Shown piece after piece: positions 54,970 through 64,000 of a stretch of DNA of 64,000 nucleotides (position 1 is its first letter; each line of letters starts with the position of its first letter). The notes under the pieces were generated by a model, which made no database searches, had not been told where the DNA came from, and saw nothing but the letters and a program-made list of their open reading frames with translations. The position numbers were made by a program, and so were the translations under genes. Source of the stretch: Dryomyza anilis (lineage: Eukaryota > Arthropoda > Insecta > Diptera > Dryomyzidae); the NCBI GenBank assembly GCA_951804985.1, contig OX638131.1, forward strand, positions 59,116,351 to 59,180,350. Reading direction: 5' to 3'.

Positions 54970-55190
54970 CAGTGACAACCTACTCATTTGTATGTTTGTT
55001 TGCACTTAGCGAAAAGAAAACAAAAGAGATCAAAAGGCAGCCATTTTTTCTTAAAGCTCTCTTTGAATGGAAGTTGAAAAGAGAAATAGTTGATTTGACG
55101 TTGCTTAGTTGCATTTCACAGTTGGGAATAGTTCCGAGCGGAGCTGAGAATAGACTAGGTTGCTGTAATTCGTGCTCATGTGATTGAATT
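54970..55190 (+). other. Duplicated open segment, unrecognised
   Basis: Open frame (KKTKEIKRQPFFLKALFEWK ...) also present at 51,503-51,694. Not recognised; retained in both copies because the duplication is recent. Confidence 0.2.
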
Positions 55191-55265
55191 ACAAATTCCA
55201 GCTACCTACTTATACATCAAGTGTGAGTTGGCCAAAGATCTGAACTTACGAATTAACAAGAAACT

Positions 55266-55796
55266 ACTGCACACATTGCAAATAAAAAAACATATTATAA
55301 TGTTAAAGCATAAAATTAATTCATTTCACCTGTGTTGGTATAAACAAATGAAAATTTGATAATGTCTCACTATTGTATTAAACATATTTATGTTTATTAA
55401 ACAATGATTTTTAAAACTTTTTGTTTTTCCAACAATTTTTTTTGTAATCCGTACCAGTCAATGTTTAGTAGTTGTTATATTAACAACTACTTGTAAATCT
55501 TACAGATTTACATCTGTGTATTTAACCAAAAAGAATTTCTTAAAATTGTAAATAAAACAAAAACATTATTATTTAGCATTTTGTTTAAAGGACAATGATT
55601 TTGTTAATAGAAATGCTGCATTTATTGATTAAACAATTCAAAACAATTCTGTGTTATATGAACAAAACGGATATTCGTTATGAGAGCAGATAAAATTGTG
55701 TCTTTGTTATATGAACAACTGATATGTTGCATATATATTTATCGGCCATTTGTTTATAATCGAAGCGTCATGACGCTTCGATTCATTCCATTAAAT
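55266..55796. other. AT-rich intergenic stretch, no gene seen
   Basis: A perfect short hairpin GAAGCGTCATGACGCTTC lies at about 55,765-55,782. Nothing else supported. Confidence 0.45.
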
Positions 55797-56073
55797 TCTG
55801 CTGTGTTAGCTCAGTAATCACCCTAAGCTTGTCCTATGATCTCAACAGAATGACTTCGAAATGAAACCCAGCTGCCACCAATCCAGCACATATTTTAATA
55901 ACGTAATTATTTATTTAAAAAAAATACAAACACATTGACCACATTTGAAGAAAAATTCATACTCTAAATATATTAAACGTCAGTTTATTATAAAAAGTAT
56001 ATTATGTCGCATTCAATCATTTATAGCAAAAAATACCGAGTGATATCGATTTGGGGATAACGAAAGATATATT
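55797..56073. repeat. Inverted partial copy of 58,797-59,270
   Basis: Runs from TTAGCTCAGTAATCACC to GGGGATAACGAAAGATA, the complement of the left part of the element at 58,786-60,183. It lacks the MITE at 59,014-59,232 and so shows that MITE's empty site (TCCTATGATCTC near 55,832). Confidence 0.75.
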
Positions 56074-56084
56074 ATTGAAATATA

Positions 56085-56930
56085 GTGCATTTTATGTGTA
56101 TTTTAAAAATTACACATCAAAAAAGTAGAAAAACAAAAAGGCACTTTAATTTGTTTGTAGGGAATGCCGCAAGAGTCTCAAGAGCCACTTTATTCATTTT
56201 AACCACATTGATCGAGGAATATGTGGTTAAAATTATAGTAATGTTAGATAAAGGAAGCCTACAAGACACTACTTTATTGTTTTTGATCACAGGGACTTTT
56301 ATGGTCTTTGTTTTTGACTACCTGTGCCTTTATAACAAGGAGAATAATTTACACAATTATTCCTCGATATTATAAAGGCACAATCCAACCAGACAAACGA
56401 TGCCAAAAACCTAACAAACGATGCCCAAAACCTAACTTTATGCTATATTAAAAAGTTAAAGATATCCGAATGTTGTCGTAAAAGTGATCAAAAAGGTATC
56501 GGAAAGACTTTCAAATGTCCGTCTCTATGTTGACTTTTAGCTCTTGAAATGACAACTAAAAAGTTATGTTTAAGTCAACTATTAAAAAGCATCATCAGAT
56601 AATTGTCCTCAAGACAGCCGATAAGATAGCTTAAATACAGCTTTTAGTTAACCCTTTTATATACCAATACACATGTCAAATATGACAACAAATTAATAAT
56701 GTATTACACTCAGAAGAAAATGTCCCATTAAGTACTTAATGGTACGACCATTAATTTTATGGTTCATGAATTAATAGTTTTTTCTTTTTGAATCAAAAGT
56801 TTTCTAATTATTTGATAGTTTTCGAAAAATTCAGTACCATTAATCTAAATATTTCAATATTACTATTTAAATAGAATAAATACTATTGTTTTAATGGTTT
56901 CCTCCTATAATAATAAATAATAATATAATA
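56085..56930. other. AT-rich stretch with MITE-like fragments, no gene
   Basis: A 96-codon frame at 56,085-56,375 is hydrophobic and lies over inverted words (GATCGAGGAATA / TATTCCTCGAT), so it is more likely repeat than gene. ACACTCAGAAGAAAATG at 56,707 looks like the left end of a further CAC..AGAAAA MITE whose right end I cannot find. Confidence 0.4.
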
Positions 56931-57230
56931 GTTTGGCGCTACAGTTCTGTATAGAACTTCGGCCGAGCTCTCTCACCATTTTGAGCTGTGCGTGTTATAT
57001 TTGTACTCAAAGTGGTGGGACCTACAGTTTATTGCCGAATCCGAACGGCGGGTGAGAGCTTTTTCATAGGCAATGGTTTTACTCTCGTAGGTTTGCCATT
57101 TACTGACGAGAGGTAGCGCGGTATAGAAAAATGTTTCTATGAAAAGATGTTGTTAGCCCCAGTCCAGGCTTGAACCGGGGACCTTTCGGCTCGCAGTCCA
57201 ACGCACTAACCGCTGAGCTACCGCGGCTAC
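56931..57230 (-). mobile_element. tRNA-derived SINE, about 300 bp
   Basis: Minus strand: head GTAGCCGCGGTAGCTCAGCG with polymerase III A box (TAGCTCAGCGGTTAGTGCG, 57,202-57,220) and B box (GGTTCAAGCCTGG, 57,164-57,176). Then an unrelated body containing AGAGAGCTCGGCCGAAG, and a TTA/ATT-rich tail at 56,905-56,930. AATAATAA occurs on both sides, a possible target duplication in low-complexity sequence. The tRNA part is a SINE head, not a working tRNA gene: there is no intact 3' acceptor half. Confidence 0.88.
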
Positions 57231-57231
57231 A

Positions 57232-57740
57232 ATAATAAACGTGGCATAAAAAACATAAACACGAATATAAACTTGTTCGTTTTGTACGTCATTCTACGTG
57301 TTTGTGTTTGCTCAAAATGGTCGCATGTATTTTTATAATAATCCACATAATTAAACACAACATTGGTAATGACTTATTGTATTTAATGTAAATTCATTAC
57401 ATTTAACCATTTTCTATTTATTACAGATAATAAATAATAAATGGAATGGCGACGGACTCTCTAAATGCAGAATAAAGTATTGTAAACTGAAGTGAACATT
57501 GAATGTGCTATAACCTTTTGCAACGAGAAGTGTCCATTTATATGTGTGATTTTTTAAAAGTTAATTTCAGTTTCGACATTTAATTAAAATAAATTATACA
57601 TACAATTAACTAAAATCCACTTTCGTTTTAATAAATTATTAGGAAAATGTAATTCGACTATACTATATAATTAATAATTCGTATCACTAAATATTTGTAG
57701 GTTTTGCTTATTGTGATTAAAGGAGCACATTAAAAAATTA
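57232..57740. other. AT-rich intergenic stretch, no gene seen
   Basis: No supported frame or repeat. Confidence 0.45.
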
Positions 57741-58018
57741 TATGGGTTCCGTTTACGGCTTCACACATTTTTTTAGTGACAGTTCCGATTTCGGTTCCAA
57801 AAATCGAAACGGTTCCGGTTACAATTTCGGTACTTTGTGGTCCCAGAGAGTGAATAAATCCCTTAGAATATCGGTGCCGGTTATCGTTTCAAAATTTACA
57901 AAATATCGATTCCCGTTCCGATTCCGCTTCCGCTTCCAACCAAAAATAATTACATGGGTTCCGATTATTGCTCCACACATCTTTTTAAATCGGTTCTGAT
58001 ACCGGTACTTTACGGTCC
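57741..58018 (+). repeat. GGTTCCG/CGGTTCC-rich degenerate repeat
   Basis: Many variants of GGTTCCGATT and TTCCGCTTCC. The frame open across it (85 codons, F/R-rich) is low-complexity and not considered a gene. Confidence 0.6.
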
Positions 58019-58602
58019 CTTATTATACATAATTCACAAATTAACTTTGCTACATCCAAATAAATACTTCTTTAAAAATAATTTAAAAAAATATGAAATA
58101 CATTTTTTAAATAAAACGTAGTAATAAATGTATATATTCTATTTATTTATAATACATACACATAATTACAATTAACCAACGCAGCGACCACCGCAGCTAA
58201 GCCGGAAAAGCCGTAGTCGTACCGGTACATTGAGTTGCATTTGGGCTTATTGAAGGGCCGCCTTATTTTTATTACGCTTCGGTTGCGGCTGCGGTTGCTG
58301 CGACAAAGCCCTTATTATACATAATTCACAAATTAACTTTGCTACATCCAAATAAATACTTCTTTAAAAATAATTTAAAAAAATATGAAATACATTTTTT
58401 AAATAAAACGTAGTAATAAATGTATATATTCTATTTATTTATAATACATACACATAATTACAATTAACCAACGCAGCGACCACCGCAGCTAAGCCGGAAA
58501 AGCCGTAGTCGTACCGGTACATTGAGTTGCATTTGGGCTTATTGAAGGGCCGCCTTATTTTTATTACGCTTCGGTTGCGGCTGCGGTTGCTGCGACAAAG
58601 CC
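58019..58602. repeat. Perfect-looking 292-bp tandem duplication
   Basis: 58,019-58,310 and 58,311-58,602 appear identical. Each holds, on the minus strand, an open C-terminal-like segment (RRPFNKPKCNSMYRYDYGFS ... AALVN) with TAA and a following ATAAATAG. The function is unknown. On the plus strand another frame runs through to 58,772. Confidence 0.85.
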
Positions 58603-58785
58603 TCAAGTGGCTGAATATTATTGATCTGGCGGAACGTTCATGCCAAGTAGCCACGTCACGCAGATGCATCAAATGCGCAGCAGCCCTTGATGCCAGACGT
58701 GCGTGTTTGACCGCTCAGTTGTTTCATTTACATCTACCAAATGTAATTAGTCTACCTTGTGTTAAAAAATAGAATGAAGCGTAGT
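58603..58785 (+). other. GC-richer open segment, unrecognised
   Basis: The plus-strand frame (up to 58,772, ends LPNVISLPCVKK) includes C-x2-C and many R/A residues. No family recognised; could be a decayed exon. Confidence 0.2.
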
Positions 58786-59013
58786 GCATGGTTTCCATGC
58801 TATCTTTCGTTATCCCCAAATCGATATCACTCGGTATTTTTTGCTATAAATGTTGAATGCGACATAATATACTTTTTATAATAAACTGACTTTTAATATA
58901 TTTAGAGTAAAAATGAAACAATTTGCCTTCAAATGTGTTAAATGTGTTTGTAATTTTTTAATTAATTAATTACGTTATTAAAATATGTGCTGTGTCTTTC
59001 TATTGAGATCATA

Positions 59014-59232
59014 CACCCAGAAAAAAATTCCCTCAAATCCCATTAAAATTGGTCAATAGGACAATTATTGATTTAATAGTATACAAAAAATAAATCTTTT
59101 CATATAAACTGAATGGCAATGTCATGTCTTTTCTAGTATTTAATGGTATTTTCCGATTAAAATAATAATTTATCCTATTGACTATTTTTAATAGTAAAAA
59201 ACTATTATTTATATAGTATTTTTTTCTGGGTG
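59014..59232. mobile_element. Short TA-flanked MITE (CACCCAGAAAAAAA ends, 219 bp)
   Basis: CACCCAGAAAAAAATTCCC to TATTTTTTTCTGGGTG, TA on both sides. The inverted relative at 55,797-56,073 has the uninterrupted site with a single TA. Confidence 0.85.
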
Positions 59233-59463
59233 TAGGACAAACTTAGGTTGATTACTGAGCTGAACCACAAGTCCAAAGGTTCCATAACCCAAGTTACGTA
59301 CTGGGCTCGGACTGCTGTTTTTCTATTCCGCACTACCGCTTGGCATACAATGGCAAATTTTCGAGTAAAACATAGCCCTGAGAAAAGTCCCTCCATGTAG
59401 ATTTGGAATTATACAGTCCACCACTTGAGTGAAAATATACAGCTTATGGTGAGATATCTACCC

Positions 59464-59700
59464 AGGCAGAAATTAACAACTGGGCCCGCCTCCGCGCAGT
59501 ATTGCCGCCAGTATCACCAAGACTGACATCCAATACTGGGATCGTTGTTCGCCAGTACCGTGCCAGCGTCGAAATAAAAACATCTGCGGGAGCTGGGTCC
59601 AATTGTTCTACCAGTACTGGCACAACACTGACAAACACTAATGCCAATGCTGGCCTCGTTATTCTTCAGTACTATGCCAGAGTCATAGGTTATTGAGTGC
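59464..59700 (+). repeat. CCAGTACTGG repeat, second copy
   Basis: Opposite-orientation relative of 2,137-2,312, about 60 bp longer in the middle. The frames across it are not considered coding. Confidence 0.6.
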
Positions 59701-59758
59701 TATTGCGCCAAACTGTATTACTATTAGAACGTAATGTTTGTTCTCCGAGAAAATTTTT

Positions 59759-59819
59759 ACATTTATTTGCACGATTATTACATTTATTTGCACGATTATT
59801 ACATTTATTTGCACGATTT
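59759..59819. repeat. Three tandem copies of a 21-bp unit
   Basis: ACATTTATTTGCACGATTATT repeated. Confidence 0.9.
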
Positions 59820-60189
59820 CAAGGAGCATAGAACTTCTTTTGTACACAAAAGAAATGTTTTGTTAAAATTTTAAAATATTAAAAAAAAAAATGAAATGTC
59901 AAAAAACTTAATGTCAATGTGAAATAGAAAAATGTAAACAAAAAACATATGTTTGTTACAGCAAGCTAGAAAAGTGATATCGATTTATAGGAAAAGTTCA
60001 AACATTTAAACTTTTGCTATCACTCGCTATCACACGTTATCCCTCAATATCATCGGGGGATATCGCTTGCTATAAAAAGGTGTTGTAGCATTCATATTTC
60101 TGGTTTGAAATGATTTGTATTTCATCTCTGTTTAGCGAAATGGTGATGACGAGTGATAGCGAAAGATAGCATGGAAACCATGCATAACT

Positions 60190-61075
60190 CGACTCATAAA
60201 AAAAATTTGTTGAAATTTGAAAATAAATATTATCGATTTTTTCAAAATGTTAAACAATAATATTATTTTTATTTTTGAAAATAATATTGTTATTTTTTTG
60301 TTTTGGCGTATAAAAAAAATGTGCCAAATTATTGCTTTGACTTTTCATTTTAAATTTAAATTTGCATTTTATTTTTGTTTAATTCAGATGTGCTTCAGCA
60401 TCTTATAAGATGCTTCCAACATACGATGATGGAGAATTACAACGAATAGAAACAGGTTAAGATCCAAATACCTTTGTTAATAATAATATAATACACTTTG
60501 CTTTCTACATAGAAATATCTTGATATTTTCTGCGACATGCCGGCGGCCTTCGAGCGACTGACGCCCTTATAGTACTATAACCCTTTCTTTGTCGTTCTGA
60601 CAACGTACATATAGACTTCCAGGGCTATCGAACAAATTGCCTTGAAGCCGTAGAGAGACTGGCGATCTTCCATATTGGCTTCAAGGGATATCGAACCGAT
60701 TGCCTACTTAAAAATGGATTTCATATCTTGGCCAGTGCAAAGGTCACGAGCAGAGTGAATACTGCCGTTGACTGTACTCAAATCAGGAGCCAAATGCATG
60801 TTGGATGTAGCCGGTGGTATCCGTGATATCGACATTAAGGAAATGTCGCTGATCTTACTATGACATGGACATTAAGACCATACGCATACAATGCAAAATT
60901 TTATAATTAAAAATAAAAAAATTAAATAAAATAAAAGTCATTTACATGTTAAATTTATAAATATTTATTAAAATTTGTTTTGATAATATTATTAGAAATG
61001 ATATCATTTAATTCTGTATGTCACCTAAAATAATAATAATATTTTCTAAATGATAAATTGTATCGTTCAACGATA
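60190..61075. other. Intergenic; GC-richer block at 60,530-60,870 unrecognised
   Basis: The block has matching words (CTTCCAGGGCTATCGAAC and GCTTCAAGGGATATCGAAC, about 70 bp apart) that suggest an old internal duplication. No long frame. Possibly a decayed gene fragment. Confidence 0.35.
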
Positions 61076-61215
61076 TCGATAATTTTATTGTTGGAACTCA
61101 ATATACCATTGCACTTAATATTAACTTGCGAATGCTTTCAAATCAATCATTACTTTCAAATCGTAGAGTTGAGGTTAACGTTTGAAACACCTTTATCATA
61201 AATTTAAGAATCATA

Positions 61216-62627
61216 CACTCTCAGAAAATTATTGTTAAAATCTAACAATTACGATTTTTATTCATATAACAATAAAAATTGTTAATTTGTTTTCTATATT
61301 TTGAGTGATGATTGTAGCTTTTTTACACTTAACAATCATTTTTGAGAAGATTGTTAAATTTATTTTTGGATTGTTAAATTTAATTTAATTGTTAAATTCA
61401 ACAATTCGATTTTCAAAAAATTGTATGATCGAACAATCTCAAAACACTTCAAAATAATTTTTATTTTGTGTCAAATTAATTTTCATTTCAATTTAATTTC
61501 ACCCATCGTGCTCTTTGGATTTTGAAAAATAAAATATATATAAAAAATAAAATATGAATATCGTTCTGGATTCTGTTTCGCAACCACACGGCCACTATTT
61601 GACGAACACAATCAAGCTGCGTCATAAACAACAGTAACAGCAGTAATCAACCATCAACGTATGCGAAGTTCGATTGCAGCACCAACTGTGTGGAAATATA
61701 CAGCAATTAATCCAACCTACACAGCAAACTTGTGTAGAAGTGTTTGTTTATATGTTCTGCCTCTTCAAGAAGACAGCCCAACCCGGTCGACCGTAGTGGT
61801 TGTCAGCATCATCACCGACGATTTACGTCTGCTGACCCCGTTTGGGCTTTGCATGTGTCCGAAAAAGAAGCGAACCCATCCTGAAGGCCGGCGACCAGGT
61901 TCTGACATTTGACTCTGCGACAGTATACAGAATATTTACTTTTTGACATTTTGCATGTTCGAGTGCTATTATAACTGCGGAGACTCGTCAACCATGACCG
62001 TTGGTCAACAATTTCTTCCGAGTGCTTCATCGAAAAAAGGACGCAACACTGTATACTGTATACTGTAAGCTCAAAATCATCAAATTAAACAACAAACACC
62101 GCTTAAAAGTTACACTTCCCTACGGAAAAATGATCCGGTCCGTGACTGGTGTAGTTTTGACACCTTTTTTTCGCACCATGATGGCACTGGTAGTATGTTA
62201 TTCAAAAATATACATTACATATATTTTAAAAATTCATAAAATCTAAATTCTTATTTCAAAAATTCTATTTAAATTATGTAATTTTTATAAAATATATTAA
62301 TATAAATAAAAAATATATAAAAAAACACTTTATATAAAAGTTTTAATAAAAATAAATGAAGTAGGCTATGTGAAAACGTATTATTGCTATTTATAACAAT
62401 CTGATTTTTAATCTAGTCTTGATTTCTAATACCAATTTAACAATCCAAAATAACAATTCCAATTGTTAATATTGACGTTTAATGTTAGATGTCAGATTTG
62501 ACTCTAGTTGCTTCAAAAATCAATTTCGAAAAAATAATAATTGTGATTAATAGATTATTGTCAATGCCATTTTGACCAATATGATTGTTAATTTATTGTT
62601 AGAATTAACAATTTATTTCTGAGAGTG
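61216..62627. mobile_element. TA-flanked MITE (CACTCTCAGAAA ends, 1.41 kb) with GC-richer core
   Basis: Left end CACTCTCAGAAAATTATTG, right end complement ATTTCTGAGAGTG, TA on both sides (61,214-61,215 and 62,628-62,629). The flanks join without it in the minus-strand relative at 24,925-25,180. Outer parts are rich in AATTGTTAAATT words. The core (about 61,590-62,200) is GC-richer, with frames of 70-83 codons on both strands, none recognised. Confidence 0.82.
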
Positions 62628-62739
62628 TAGGTTTTTCATTAAAAACTAGTAGCTTAACCTTTACTTGAATATTTCCTTATTTTCAAATCATAGCATTTTC
62701 AATAAAATCAATAGCTTCCCAAGAAACAACTCGTTCCGC

Positions 62740-63000
62740 TTATGTTCCGTTATCGGTACAGCAAAACGGAATCATATTCCGGAAACGTATTGGAGAGCGG
62801 ATTTTAAGGAACATCGAAAACGTATTCGAATCAGATGAAAATCCGTTATGACGTGCCGAAAACGTGCCATTGTATCGCACTTTAAACTGAGTACAAATTT
62901 TTATCGTACGATTGAAACGCACCAAAAACGTGCCATTATCGTACCGTTTTTTTTTACGAAAAACGAAATACAACAAAACGTACAATAAACGTGCTGTAAA
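62740..63000. repeat. AAAACGTGCCATT-rich degenerate repeat
   Basis: AAAACGTGCCATT and close variants occur about four times, together with paired AAACTGAGTA words. Possible internal repeats of an unknown element. Confidence 0.4.
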
Positions 63001-64000
63001 CTGAGTAAAAAAAATAAGCTTACTTAAATATTATTTATATTTGTAAATTAAAACAAGTACATTATATTTTTGTATGTTATTTTTAATTGATTATTTTAAT
63101 AAATTATTATAAACTTATTTCATTATAATATTAAGTTAATTATTAAATCAAGATGGTTTACAGAGTATCAATTTCCATCACACTAATCGGGATGATCGGC
63201 TGACCACCTGAGAATCTTAATGTGGGCGTTGTAAGCTCATCATTTGTATTGAATGGTGAGTCAGCTCGTCCATTCTGCAACAATAGATTCAAATCTTTCA
63301 GGATCTAAATGGGTAACCTTGATTTTGGGATCCACCTCGCAATGTGGCTTATCAATGGCTTAATGGCTACGCTTATGTTGTGCGAATTCTTGTACGTAAT
63401 CATCACCTTTTCGGCATCCAAACAGTTTGTAAACCGCAGTTAAGGCTGCTGTAGAAAATCATGGGAGCAGTTAAACAAAATAGATGCAACCGTTAATTGA
63501 TTCGTTTGTATTGAAGACATTGGTTTCTGCTTCCATGATAGTACGCATTTTACAAACACTTGTTTTTTAATTGTGTGTCTTTTTGTTAATAAGCTTATTA
63601 ACAAATATAAAGTAAATGGTTGTGAAATTTTTTATTAGTAAGCTTATTAAAAAATCTAAGTCTGCAAACCTTAACAAAAATGTATATTGAGATGTCATCC
63701 AACCAATATCGTAGACTTCAACCCTGAGCGTCAAGAGCTGCACGAAATCGATGCCAGCAGCCAAAATGTGGTAGATGTGTTTTTGTTGTAAGCTGAGAAA
63801 GTAAACGTTATATGGAATAAAACTGTATGAACGTCGTGTAACTACTATAAGTGTAGATCTTTATAAGTGCTATTAAATTCACCGTGTAAATTTTTATTAA
63901 ACTAATAATACAACTCGTATACAGTGACATTAGTTGCTTATGTGGCATTGACTGCCCAACCTTAATAGAGGTATCACGACGATTGCATGCCTGTCTTCTA
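63001..64000. other. Intergenic; possible decayed coding block at 63,170-63,460 (minus)
   Basis: On the minus strand, fragments such as DAEKVMITYKNSHNISVAIK and DLNLLLQNGRADSPFNTNDE look protein-like but are separated by stops, with competing frames. I do not recognise the source. The remainder holds nothing supported. Confidence 0.25.

Larger units (their letters stand above)
51786..55265. repeat. Tandem duplication unit 3 (of 48,228-51,785)
   Basis: Direct repeat offset by 3,564 bp in its first part (49,269 vs 52,833; 50,081 vs 53,645) and about 3,477 bp in its last part (51,175 vs 54,652). It starts inside the hAT (CCATTCCCAACCCCTGCC), so this copy lacks the hAT left end. Recent: protein segments are nearly identical. 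Confidence 0.88.
58786..60183. mobile_element. Inverted-repeat element (GCATGGTTTCCATGC ends), 1.4 kb
   Basis: GCATGGTTTCCATGCTATCT at the left is complemented at the right end (AGATAGCATGGAAACCATGC). Subterminal GATATCACTCG-type words recur on both sides. No transposase. Contains a TA-flanked MITE (59,014-59,232) and the CCAGTACTGG repeat (59,464-59,700). Confidence 0.75.

Noticed and set aside
57164..57220. Possible tRNA gene on the minus strand
   Set aside because: The A and B boxes are present, but the 3' acceptor half is replaced by SINE body and the 5' end does not pair as a tRNA; it is a SINE head.
59444..59696. Open frames rich in S/T/N across the CCAGTACTGG repeat
   Set aside because: Arise from repeated words in a dispersed repeat that also occurs at 2,137-2,312 without them.

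Overview
The window looks like repeat-dense, AT-rich nuclear DNA of a higher fly. A tephritid-like genome is my best guess; nothing here proves the family. Evidence for a eukaryotic insect genome: GT-AG intron signals, AATAAA poly(A) signals, several clades of non-LTR retrotransposon, hAT transposons, a tRNA-derived SINE, and an element resembling the dipteran mini-me repeats with a (GTCY)n tract. There is no operon structure. Only one host gene part can be named with confidence: the 3' exon of a PLPP6-type phosphatase (about 2.4-3.05 kb, minus strand). Everything else I can identify is mobile or duplicated DNA, or unrecognised intergenic sequence.

Layout. 0-6.2 kb: a 9-bp satellite, several inverted-repeat elements and the phosphatase exon. 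6.24-11.59 kb: a large foldback-like element with long inverted arms. It has been hit by a mini-me-like element, a 5'-truncated CR1/jockey-like LINE and a hAT-type MITE with an 8-bp target duplication. 11.6-19.5 kb: intergenic DNA with stacked MITEs. 19.56-24.9 kb: an RTE-like LINE (minus) split by an intact single-ORF CR1/jockey-like LINE (plus). 25-35.5 kb: elements carrying fragments that resemble the MICOS subunit MIC26/MIC27, TA-flanked MITEs, a near-perfect palindrome of about 3.4 kb, and a second, broken RTE-like copy. 34.0-55.3 kb: two successive tandem duplications have produced three copies of a BED-finger hAT transposon. The first copy is split by a nearly intact R1-clade LINE with a 14-bp target duplication. 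55.3-64 kb: more inverted-repeat elements, a tRNA-derived SINE, a 292-bp tandem duplication and unrecognised sequence.

The genes work together only in the sense of transposon biology. The LINE ORFs encode endonuclease and reverse transcriptase. The hAT copies encode broken BED/DDE transposases. The many short inverted-repeat elements must have been moved by enzymes encoded elsewhere. Several insertions can be compared with an uninterrupted copy of the target inside the same window, and this fixes their boundaries and target duplications.

The most interesting pattern is DNA-level acquisition of host-gene-like pieces by inverted-repeat elements. A MIC26/MIC27-like exon (one copy apparently with a neighbouring exon and an intron) occurs in several partial copies. 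Two further elements share their long ends but have unrelated GC-rich cores.
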